Assembly: GCA_009760855.2 (NCBI GenBank)
Contig: WPIO01000027.1
Span: 2,330,001-2,394,000 of the forward strand
Direction: 5' to 3'
Length of the DNA stretch: 64,000 nt
Source of the DNA: Cristatella mucedo
Lineage: Eukaryota > Bryozoa > Phylactolaemata > Cristatellidae
The notes under the pieces were generated by a model. The model saw nothing but the letters and a program-made list of their open reading frames with translations. It searched no databases and was not told the origin of the DNA. This document shows, piece after piece, positions 47,330-56,662 of the stretch; the stretch's first letter is position 1; each line of letters begins with the position of its first letter. A program made the position numbers and the translations under genes.

Positions 47330-48480
47330 CTGAAGAAATAGAAAGCATGTCCTTATCTTAAGGAGTTGGAACAATATCAACACTTATGGGTCTTTTTACT
47401 TATCGAAATTATTATCATCGAACTGACGGTCCTGCTACTGAATAGAAGAAAGATGAAGCTATAGATGATATTTCTACCCGACTTACGAATTATGTTAGTC
47501 CAGCAGCATCTGAAGCAAATGCATCCAACATTGGCTTTATTTACAGAAGAGGACTTATCAATAACCTGTTGGATACTAATCGAACATTTAGTCTCTCATT
47601 ACCGCTAAGTTTTCTGAATTCTGTGCAGATATGAATAATATTTTGTCTAATATTCCATTTTAAAGTAATCTTACAAGAGATTGAGGATTCGATTACAATA
47701 CTATAGTGACAGGAGCGTCTGGAACTGCTGCTGATTAGTTTAGCGCACTTGCAGCTAGAGATGCTGATATAGGCAATGGGTAGGGTGTTTGGACAGCTTT
47801 CAAAATAAAAATTCCAAAATGAGACTACTGGTACTATGTATTACTCTTGCACTAAACATTGAGAGAAGTCGGAAGCAGAAATTTCTAGTGGGCGTGGAAA
47901 GAAACTCAAACTTGACTTTGATTGAGTTAGACGGTATGAAGACATGACGTTAAATCAGGGATTGAAATACACTAGAACTCTTTAGGTAGAAAACACCAAT
48001 GATAAAGTTAGATGGTCGATCATAGGTGCACAATTCCTATACTGGACCCATTTAGATATAATCCTTGTGTTTTAAGAATTTAGTTGCACTTGCAAAAGGA
48101 TCTAAATCTCATACAGGTGTTTCAGAAGTGGCTATCCCAAAATGGAAAGTACTCAACATAATACCTAGATTTCACATAGTTTAGAAAACATTTACCAGTA
48201 CTTAATGAACTCACTGAGCCAGTAGGTGTAACATATCCCGAATAGTTAACTCTGTACCTAATCCATGTAATTGATCTCCAGTACAGTGATCAATCACTAA
48301 AAAACACTACAAGACTTGATGTTAGCATCAAATTTAATTAATTAATTCCACAAGCAGCTGCAGGAATCAGACTACTGTTATGGTTCACTATCTAGCCATT
48401 TGTGAGAATACTGCTGAGATAACTTCAAATGATAATGGTTCCTAATGTACATGCATGATGGGTTCATGGGTGTATAATAA
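47330..48480 (+). pseudogene. Candidate major capsid-like gene (uncertain)
   Basis: A long reading frame with 8-10 stops and at least one frameshift (near 47610) runs about 380 codons. Readable blocks include an Arg/Tyr-rich start with YRNYYHRTDGPATE (47400), FIYRRGLINNLLDTN (47530), FDYNTIVTGASGTAAD (47690) and KDIVSVDLQYS-like blocks near 48270. Size and position, after the penton-like pair and before the fibre, would fit a major capsid or internal virion protein. No diagnostic double-jelly-roll motif is visible by eye. Many stops fall where a Gln or Trp codon would be expected. Confidence 0.35.
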
Positions 48481-48485
48481 TATTA

Positions 48486-49370
48486 ATGCATAGTAAGTTA
48501 ATGTATTTCCTAATAATAGAATGTTATGGAAAAACTAAAAATTTTAAGATTCAGATGAGTGGAAAAATCAAAGACCCTCAATATTTGTGGATCAGAGATA
48601 TTTTTTGTGTTAGGAAGCGATGCGATATTAGGACATCAGACAAACAGATATTACAAAATGGCGCAAGGAAACTAAAAAGTAAATATAAAACAGATGTGTA
48701 GTAAGGTATACATCAATGGTATTGGGAAAATTATTTGAGCCAGTAGTTGCAAAATATTTAGAAATGAAACTTAGAGCCAAACTAGAATCTCTAATGATTG
48801 CTGTACTAGAGCTTGATGTTACATGTATTCTACAAATATAATAATTGATAAAAATACATTGGTAGATATAAGGTATCGATGAAGCAGAAGTATTAGGAAT
48901 GGATTTATTCTACTACAGTATCATTCACGATGCCATCTAGGGCTATATATATTGAAATTACATCCGTGTTATTTCTCTGAATATGAAATATTTGTACCTG
49001 AATTGAATTTTAAAGTAGTACCAGATAACTTTACAGCTGCTGGAAATCTTAGAATATGTTTAGATTAAGAAATAGATATCAATAAGTAAATCACTGTTTT
49101 TAAATCTGTTGGAAAAAGAAAGGTACATGGATTTTGACATCCTTAGCAAATTTGGAATAGTTAACAAAAATACTGAACAAAATATGATATAACATATTAC
49201 ATAAGAAAAATTGTTAACTCAAATAATTACATAACCAGATCCTGATAGATGTGTTAAGAATAATACAATTAGTAAAAGAAGTGTCAAATAGATCAACGAT
49301 TTCAATATCAGAGTATATAGAGGAATCGTTAAACTGATGCATGTTAATTTGTAAAAAATTCAAATGGATA
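48486..49370 (+). other. Poorly readable Polinton segment
   Basis: A frame 48486-48701 (Lys/Arg/Ile-rich, 71 codons) is followed by AT-rich sequence with frequent stops. Short legible pieces (VLGMDLFYYS, about 48892) may belong to a second gene. No family is recognised. Confidence 0.35.
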
Positions 49371-49374
49371 CTTA

Positions 49375-49810
49375 TAATCAGCTCTTGATGCGAAAATAAA
49401 TAAAATTACATTCTTTTCAGATCCGCTATACTACTCAGACGCTGTAACAATACGAAATTCAGATACAAACCGTATAACACTCAGATCTGGTACAATTGAT
49501 TTCAAAAACCTTAAAGTAATCAATCGAGGAAATTGTGTTAATCCAGGGGGTGCAATAAATGTAAACCAATTAAACTCGTATGCAAACAGATCAGGAGATA
49601 CAATGACTGGTGATGATTTGAATTTGACTGGCTTTGCAATAAATTTATCAGACTGGAATTTTAATAAAACTACTCCAACTGTTTTGCCTGATACATTTTG
49701 TGTTAAATGTGGAGGATTTAAAAGAGATGGAACGAAGTTCCTGTTGCTATTGAGTCTTAATATGAATGTTAATTCAATAATTAAAGCAACATATTCAGTT
49801 ATTTACTGAT
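49375..49810 (+). pseudogene. Tail-fibre-like (receptor-binding type) protein
   Basis: A nearly stop-free frame of about 145 codons. It contains YANRSGDTMTGDDLNLTGF (49578-49635), the SGDTMTGDLxM-type motif of phage tail-fibre and related fibre proteins, within a beta-rich region having ITLRSGTIDF (49470) and a C-terminal VKCGGFKRDGTKFLLLLSL (about 49700). Such proteins trimerise and bind host surfaces. The N-terminal part upstream of 49375 is broken. It lies where a fibre gene is expected in this group. I judge the motif convincing and the exact role inferred. Confidence 0.6.
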
Positions 49811-50640
49811 ATGTATATACACAAGGTTATTTGGATAAAACATTAAAAAAGTGACAGCGGTACTAGCACTATTTATTAATTGTAAATCCAGGAACTAAAT
49901 GTTAAAATTTTCTACTTCTTACATACGGAATAACAAAACTCTCATCCAATAATAATATTAGGAACAATAGTAGTAGGCTTATCGAGCTGTGTGCAGTTAA
50001 GAAAAACTAGTGATACTTCTGGAGATATTAGAGCTATAAATGCTGTTTCTAGCGGGACAGACTTTAGGTATTATGCATTCTTTGCGCTCCTAACAACTGA
50101 CAATTATTTTATAGATAGTCATGGAAATGACAAAATAATCTTACTTTATAATTTATGTAGTTACTTGAGTAACATAAATTAAATATCAGAGTTACAAGTT
50201 ATTTCAGCGTAATAGCTACTTGCTTCCCTTTGATATAAGCTAAGAAGTTAATAATCATGAGAATTGCTTCATGTTTCTACGCACTTGTGGTACGCACATT
50301 TTCTGAATATCTATTCTTTAAATGTTTCTTTGCTAGAGAGTACTGTTTAGAAGGTTTAGATCTAGAAAAATTGTATACGAGAACAATGAAAATCAGCAGA
50401 AATGATTGCTGAATTATTACGAAGTACGTTACTATCGAACTCAATTTCTTTACTGTCAAGATCACAAACATCACATCTGACTTCAATTGGTAATTTGGGC
50501 TTACGAATACCTTTTTACGTAATGACATCCATTTACTTAGTAAATAATCTTCAATAGTCGTAGTTTTTCACATTAAAAAAATACTTTCTTTATTATAGAA
50601 AGTCATTTGTGACTTTTAAAAGAGAGAAAAGAAGGCAAAT
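49811..50640. other. Mixed Polinton sequence; short reverse-strand gene at 50.28-50.53 kb
   Basis: A plus frame at 49991-50182 (63 codons, SSGTDFRYYAFFALLT) may be the end of another beta-rich protein. On the minus strand 50277-50528 reads a KPKLPIEV-RCDVCDLD-type stretch with a CDVCD zinc-knuckle-like motif, after one frame change. Neither is assigned to a family. Confidence 0.4.
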
Positions 50641-50644
50641 AATA

Positions 50645-51420
50645 TTATGATGCGGATTTGATAAAAGCCTAGTTTTCAAGAATCTAACAAAAGAAGTTCC
50701 TAGTGGTTTTTTAATGTAGCAGTACCTAATGAAAGTCTTCAGAATGACTGATGTACTATATAAGCCAACTGAGGATGGATATAAATATACATTAAATATG
50801 ATTTATGTTGCTAGTAGATGTAAATACTCAAGAGCATTGAAAAAATGGATCGAAAGCAATAAGTGATATTTATTCGGAAGGTCCGTAAGAATGGGCAAAT
50901 ACGATAACAGTAGATCCTGAATCAGAGCTCAAAGGAGAATTCAAGGAATAAATGGAAAAACCGCAGAACGCATATGATAGAAGCAACTTGCAAAAATATT
51001 TTTGCGTTAATTAAGAGAATGAATATAACTATAGCAGAAAGAGCTGTTATTGCTCAAAATGAAAAAAGAAGTCAAGTGCCCGAGTAGAGAAGATAGCAGT
51101 AGAAACAGAGAAAGGATGAAAACTTACCCAAAATATAAGATTACTTGAATTATAATATTGCAAGAACAATGGGAAAGAACTAGCTCAAGCCATAAAAATT
51201 AAAGAGGTTGAAATAAGAAACCGAAATATCCTAGCAAAGTAGGAAAACATGAGAAACTATTAGAATTTGGAACCACTGTGAGATACTTACTAGATAGAGC
51301 TGAGGTGAAGGAGAGAAGATGAAAACAAAAAGGGCTACAGACCCAATATGGAGTTTGACTAAGTATAGGATAATTTGAACAGTTGTAATGAAAGAGCAAC
51401 CAGTGAAGTTTTTCCTAAAT
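50645..51420 (+). pseudogene. Retroviral-type (rve) DDE integrase remnant
   Basis: Polinton integrase would insert the linear genome into host DNA. Visible: a TDVLYKPTEDGYKYTL block (about 50747) corresponding to the first catalytic Asp region, a following VASRCKYSRAL segment, then ITVDPESELKGEF (about 50910) around the second catalytic Asp, and a downstream ITIAERA-type block (about 51018-51040) near the Glu region. The N-terminal zinc-binding domain is not recognisable. Stops and at least two frameshifts (about 50860 and 50990) inactivate it. Position at the opposite end from polB is standard for Polintons. The assignment is strong by motif order. Confidence 0.85.
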
Positions 51421-51589
51421 GATGTAAATAGAAGTTTTGTTAGAGAAAAGTTGCAAGTGGTCGAACGGGATTAGTTTCTTTTGAGCAAATTTCATGAGAA
51501 TCTTTTATTACATCTTCAATTTTTTTCTTGTGATTATATTGTCTGATAATACTTCTGTTATTCATGAAATAAAATTTGAATTTTTATCA

Positions 51590-51722
51590 TAAGTTACTTC
51601 TTTTTCTATCAATTTTTTCGAGAACTCCATAAATAGATATTAACATTGCTGCCGCGCCTGCAAATATTGGTATGACATGAATTAGATCAGGAACATTAGG
51701 CATATATGAACTAGATGTAGAA
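51590..51722 (-). pseudogene. Small membrane protein, reverse strand
   Basis: On the minus strand from about 51722 a short frame (PDLIHVIPIFAGAAAMLISI...) contains one clear hydrophobic segment of about 20 residues followed by basic residues, and stops at about 51590. The length, near 40 codons, and single membrane span resemble small membrane proteins near the ends of some Polintons. No homologue is recalled. Confidence 0.5.
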
Positions 51723-51789
51723 ACTCAAAGAGCTAGTTTCTTCCTTAAATCAGACACCTTATATATATATATAATAAAAGTATTTTATT

Positions 51790-51957
51790 ACAAATTATTC
51801 TCAAACATCAAGTATTTAAATTCTGCCTCATCAGTTTCATTTATGTAGGCCATATAAAAATGAGCGGTGTTTACCATGGAATTGATTACATCTAATTGGT
51901 TATCAAAATATTTGTATTTCTATAATACATTTTCTAGACTAGGGGCAGTTTCATGAC
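51790..51957 (-). pseudogene. Short reverse-strand ORF at the right end
   Basis: On the minus strand from about 51957 to 51793 the frame is open except for one stop. It has an aromatic, acidic composition (KYKYFDNQLDVINSMVNTAH, then YINETDEAEFKYLMF). The upstream end is lost where the SINE-containing sequence begins. No family is recognised. Confidence 0.45.
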
Positions 51958-52004
51958 ATAACATGTTTTGGGAATACCTTAGTGGTGCCACTCAGCGTGA
52001 GATT

Positions 52005-52200
52005 GGTAACCGAATTATGGATCGGTATATTGGTGAGCCGTAATGGCACACTAAGTAAGGTGGTTGCTTTTTGTTCGATTCGTGTTCGTGTTCGTGTTCG
52101 ATTCGTGCAGTGGGCCTGTATCCTATATCGCCACTGCAAGCGGTGATAGTGATAGTCGTAAAGGCTCTTCTGTTGCTATACAAAAAACTGTCTTTTTATG
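52005..52200 (+). mobile_element. SINE family B copy 8 with expanded head
   Basis: Plus orientation. The head region holds a local expansion gttcgtgttcgtgttcgattcgtg where other copies have one B-box-like block. It is followed by tatatcgccactgcaagcggtgatag and cgtaaaggctcttctgttgc. It sits just beyond the right end of the Polinton-like region. Confidence 0.7.
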
Positions 52201-52204
52201 TTGC

Positions 52205-52955
52205 TATACAAAGGAGACTTAAAATCAGCTAGCATTTCATTTTTTTATGGACGAAACACGTTCAGTGCGAGAATAGACGAGCGACAGCGAGGACATCAGA
52301 CAAGCAATGAGCGTGATGAGTTCAAATAGCGAGTTATCCAGTTATACAGTCGAACTGTGAGGGTCAGCTTACGATATCCCAAAAACGCATACTATTTTCA
52401 GTACAGAGGCTACAGGAAACTTGCTGACCGAGGTAATCTTGAGGTTTAGTTTTCAAGTTTAAAATTGACTTCAACTTTGCCGATTACTATGAGGTAGATC
52501 TTGTTATTCAATTGGATAAATTTAGCTTTCATTTAATGCAAATACCGGTAATACAAGCTGCAAAGGAGTTTAGTCAATTAAAGGTTCTGTAAGGCCATGC
52601 GGGATCGAAGCACAGGTCATCATCGCCGCGAAAAGTGAAAGCCAAGATTATATTTAGCGATTACATTGACAATAGGGAGACTATACATTGTAAAAAAAGT
52701 GGGCCAAGCATTGATTCCTTACGTACCCATGATTTATATACTCAAGGGGATAGCTACGCTTCCCGCATGCTTCAGGCGAGTCGCGTGCGTCCGCGACTTG
52801 GAAGGCGAGTCTCAACGTGCTCGGTCGTGAATGTAAACCGTAGCGGGTTGCTACTGGGGCAAATACTTGCAAAGTTTTGTCTCGTGCTTCGCACCACTGC
52901 CTTCGTGACGGCGCTTCGACGCCGACAAAAACTCTGCTAATGGCGGCACGCCCCA
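52205..52955. other. No recognisable gene
   Basis: Mixed sequence leading into the gypsy fragment. No motif recognised before 52960. Confidence 0.4.
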
Positions 52956-52959
52956 GTCC

Positions 52960-53430
52960 GTTTGGGGTCAAGACGTGTTCGTTTCCTGAGCAGTTTCAAA
53001 TGGCGGCAGCCGACCCCGAGGTTCGCCGTAGTCAACGACGACACGCCAGCTATACTAGGCCTGCCTGGCCTCGGGGAGTTAAATCAAGGATCAGGCCTCG
53101 ATGCTCTGCAAGACAGGCCACGAAATGTTCAGCCCAAGAGGCGAACGCACCGACGCGTTAATTAGGCGGCTGCGCCCACGCGGCAAGTGCAGCACCGAGC
53201 CACTCCTTGGCGCACCGAGCCGATTATTCAGGCAGTACGAACGCTCCTTTCAAGTACAGCGACCGCCTCGATAACGATATACAAGCCCGGGCGAAGGAGA
53301 GTATTATTAGTAAATTCCCCGAGGCTTCACAGTGGGTCAGTCCGATTGTGTTAGTTACAAAGCACCGGCAAGCTGCGCGTCGACACGTGACCCGAGGGCT
53401 AAACGATGCAATTCAGTGACAGCCCATATC
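52960..53430 (+). mobile_element. Ty3/gypsy protease and reverse transcriptase N-terminal fragment
   Basis: A frame at 53035-53100 reads DTPAILGLPGLGEL, resembling the C-terminal ILG-type motif of retrotransposon aspartic proteases. A second frame at 53320-53410 reads EASQWVSPIVLVTKH, the WVSPIVxVxKKDG-type block at the start of gypsy reverse transcriptase, with one frameshift before the following RGLNDAI block. Protease and RT follow each other in the expected order. The catalytic YVDD region and integrase are not found downstream. It is a fragment, with no LTR confirmed. Confidence 0.7.
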
Positions 53431-53865
53431 AGCTTCAGACCCCGAAGAACTACCAAAATCGGCGGTAGTCATCACCCATGCTGTCGTAAGTCAAATGGCT
53501 GGCCCGGGAAGCCGTATGACCCCCAGCTGGTCATATCGCACTACAGTCGACCCAGACTAATCGACCCTATGTATGTATATCTATGGTGTGTGCTACCCTT
53601 TGCCCTTGCCCAGTCCCGCCCCTATAAAGCCGGGAAGACCTCTCAGGAGGCCACCATTGTTCCACGGAAGGGGCTGCCGGCCAGGCTAGAGATTTAAAAA
53701 AGAAATATGGAATGAGAATTACGCACGCTTACGGCTCCAAAGACACGCCGGTGATGCAGACTAATTGCATTTCTCAAGAAGTGAGCAAGCCTTATTTTAT
53801 TTAGATAAAGCCAGAAAGACTGTTACAGCGACGCAAGGCGGGTCTTCGCTCAGTATTTTTGTTAA
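53431..53865. other. No gene; promoter-like block near 53.62 kb
   Basis: The segment tcccgcccctataaagccgg (about 53612-53632) has a TATA-like core in a GC-rich context and could be an LTR or promoter remnant. No supporting transcription unit is visible. Confidence 0.35.
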
Positions 53866-53869
53866 TAAT

Positions 53870-55250
53870 AATAATAATAATTCACTTGATAAAGGTAGAG
53901 TAGCTCTGCTTGTTTTGCTCGATCTTTCGGCAGCTTTTGATACTATCGATCAACAAGTCCTTCCCGAGCGCTTCTAATCTCGCCTGGAACTGGACGGCAA
54001 TAGATCTGGTCATATCTCAGTGGAAGGCTACAGTGTATTTATGTGAATGGGCAAAGATCGACTGAGTCACATAAGTGGGGGTTTTTCAGGGATCTGAGCT
54101 TGGTTCGGTTCTTTTCACAATTTATATTCTCCGTCTCGCCAATGCAATCGTCAAGCTCAATCTAGGCTTTCACGTCTATGCAGATGACACACGGCAGTAT
54201 GTATCCTTAAATCTCTTAAAGCTCGTCAACCTCTCTCCTTTTCCTTGCTGCGTGTACTGCTGACATTCGCTCTAGATGACAACAAAATTTCTCAAATTTG
54301 AGTGATTAAACCATCTTACTAGTTATGAGCAAACATAGTGCTACTCGGAAATCGGAAAGCATATCTCAAAATGGGCTCTGCCAGCAAATCTCAAGTAACT
54401 TCAACAAGAAATCTGGGTGTCCTGTTCAGTGACCTTTCATTAGACGACCACATCAGCTCCAGTCAAGTCGGCCTACTTTCAGCTACACAACATTGCAAAA
54501 ATTTTGGTTTGCTTAGACAGGGGTACATACAAGCTGATCGATCCATGTGTGACATCACGTCTCGACTTTTATAAATCACTGCTTGCTGGTCAACCGGCCT
54601 GTGCAATCATGTGCTTACAGCTGGTGCAAAACTGCTGCTAGGCTTGTTTGTCGTGAGCTTCGCAGTTGTCACATCACACCACTTCTAGCTTACATGCAGT
54701 CTCCTAATCAAGCAGCACACTGACTTGAAGGTTTTGTCATTCCTTCTTAGGTCCCTTCATTCTCTTGCTCCAGTCTATCTAGCAGAACTACTCCCCAACA
54801 GGCTAAGCATCGTACCACCTGCTCTTCTGACTCAAGTCGTCTAGCTATGCCTTCTACTAGCTTCAAATTATTTGGAGATAGTGCCTTTAGTTGGTGTGCT
54901 CCCAAGGCCTAAAACTCCTTCGCTGCTGTCGTCACGACATTCCGAGTTGGCAACTTAAGCTACCACCAGAGCCATTCATGCTTGGTGTGCTTAGAAAGGT
55001 TACATGTTCTATCACCATTGGCTTGCAGAGTTTACAGGCGGATATAAGGACAATGCAAACGCTAAAGCGCACCTTTTCATCACAGCACTTCTGGGTTCGT
55101 GTGAATTATTCGTTGCGTTCTTAAGCAAGTTGCTGCTGTGCAAGTTACCATTAACCATATTGACATGCTTCCCTTAGTGTATGTAAATTGCCTAGACAGA
55201 GATTTAGTTCCCTCTTGGTGTTATACAAATGTCAATATTTATTATATTAT
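53870..55250 (+). mobile_element. CR1/L2-like LINE with intact catalytic motif and hairpin tail (family 2)
   Basis: Begins within the reverse transcriptase (LVLLDLSAAFDTIDQQVL, about 53910) and continues with a Ser-His-Ile-Ser-Gly-Gly-type block, LFTIYILRLAN (54115) and the catalytic VYADDT (about 54175). The C-terminal thumb region is broken by stops (54340-55000). It ends in the 3' UTR with gcctagacagagatttagttcc and the hairpin tail. The endonuclease is absent. Compared with family 1 (28.4 and 41.3 kb), the tail is the GCGCC hairpin shared with SINE family A. Confidence 0.85.
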
Positions 55251-55254
55251 AGTT

Positions 55255-55660
55255 CTTACTAGAAAGATCTGACGAACTGATGTAATCGTTTAGCTGCTGG
55301 GCTGCTACTCGTTGTCTTGTCTACAAGTGTCTTGGATAAGTATGGCAGACGGTGGACAGGACTAAAGGTCCCGAGGTTCTCACGAACTAGAGATGTATTT
55401 TTAATGTCTGGACCTACTATAGCTTGTTTTCAGAGGTGCAGCGACTTCACTTGTAAGCACATATTTAAAACTGTGTTGTCATGGGCAGCAACAGCTACAG
55501 GCAGTTTATAAGAACAGTTGGGACAGGGCATACACATACGGTAAGGTGAAACGAAGGTGAATAGCAGAACTAAACCATGTACGACTTTTTATAAGTCGCC
55601 GAATCTGACGCTCCCTCAAACCCATTCAGGGTGCACCACCGGCAGGCAGCATGGCATGCA
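55255..55660. other. No recognisable gene
   Basis: Ordinary sequence; short frames only. Confidence 0.45.
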
Positions 55661-55664
55661 CGCG

Positions 55665-55666
<2 letters not shown>

Positions 55667-55734
<68 letters not shown>
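55667..55734. repeat. (CA)n microsatellite
   Basis: About 67 bases of ca dinucleotides. Confidence 0.97.
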
Positions 55735-55736
<2 letters not shown>

Positions 55737-55739
55737 GTC

Positions 55740-56470
55740 AATGAGACACTTGTATTCTCTGAAAAATTCATAGCTGCAGTTTTAACCAATGTGCCCTTGC
55801 AGATTCAGGTGGAAGACTGTACGCAGCCGAGAGAACTGTGCAGAAGGGGGCCATCGCTTGAGTATTGCCACCGTACACAGCTGTCCCCACACACTGGCGA
55901 AAGCATGCACTAACTACGACACTGGTCTGGTGATAAATCCCTGCAATCGCAGCAGCAGCAGCAGCAGCAGCGGTCGATCCGATTTGCTTTACCGAAGCAA
56001 TAAATACTCTACCTTAGGCTAATTAAACAGGCGATCTTAACTAAGAAATCCAAAAACGAAGGTGCAAAGGTCAGCACGCTTTGCATCCAAACACTAGGAA
56101 AAGAGTAACAATGAAGCTGAAAAGTATGAGCATCGAAAGTGTGCGCCACGAACGGGAGCATCGGTGAAGGAGGAGCTGCTGAGGCGCTCAGGGCTCCGGC
56201 TTCCTGCGCGATGACGTCCTGCGCGATGACGTCCTCGAGCGCTGCATAACTGTCCTTTGGCAAGAGTGGTTGTATGATAGGCATTCGCACTTCCTGAGCC
56301 ACAGCGCAGCCTGCGCCGATGCAGCGGCTCAGGGTAAACGTGACACAAAGGCAGCGACGGAATTTTCTTTCCGCACTTCTGCCCTATCAAGAGCACCACG
56401 GCTCACGTTGGCTGGACGAGGCGGCAGTCAAACCTTGCATAACGACTTTGTTTCGCTTTAACCCACAGAG
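55740..56470. other. Downstream of the basonuclin-like gene; no gene seen
   Basis: Lies 3' of the stop of the minus-strand gene and may include its 3' UTR. Contains a duplicated 17-base unit with TGACGTCC (56203-56238). No poly(A) signal position is certain. Confidence 0.4.
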
Positions 56471-56482
56471 GTCACGAGAGAG

Positions 56483-56501
56483 AGAGTGTGTGGGTGTGTG
56501 T

Positions 56502-56546
<45 letters not shown>

Positions 56547-56572
56547 TGTGTGTGTACGTGTGTGTGTGTGTG
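56483..56572. repeat. (GT)n microsatellite
   Basis: About 85 bases of gt dinucleotides with GTAC interruptions, within what would be the 3' untranslated region of the basonuclin-like gene. Confidence 0.95.
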
Positions 56573-56662
56573 TGCACCAGTGAGTGCCTGTGTGTGTGTG
56601 TCAGTGAGTGCGCGTACGAGCATGTAGAGCATAAAGGCGTGGGCTCCTCATCCAGCAGCCGC

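Larger units (their letters stand above)
33960..51960. mobile_element. Decayed Polinton/Maverick (adintovirus-like) element
   Basis: About 18 kb of clearly AT-richer DNA. It contains a protein-primed family B polymerase at the left (34.05-38.04 kb) and a retroviral-type integrase at the right (50.65-51.4 kb), the pair that defines Polintons. Penton-like, fibre-like and coiled-coil genes lie between them, mostly on the plus strand, with three reverse-strand genes. Every gene carries stops or frameshifts, so the copy is inactive. Later insertions include a SINE (36.2 kb), a GC-rich segment (40.74 kb), a LINE piece (41.3-42.12 kb), a hAT fragment (42.85-43.22 kb) and a LINE tail (47.1 kb). I could not find terminal inverted repeats or a 6-bp target duplication by eye, so the edges are approximate. 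Confidence 0.9.

Noticed and set aside
34050-51960. A reassigned genetic code as the explanation for the stops
   Set aside because: Several true frameshifts in polB and integrase, and stops in conserved polymerase motifs, fit decay better; kept only as a low-probability finding.
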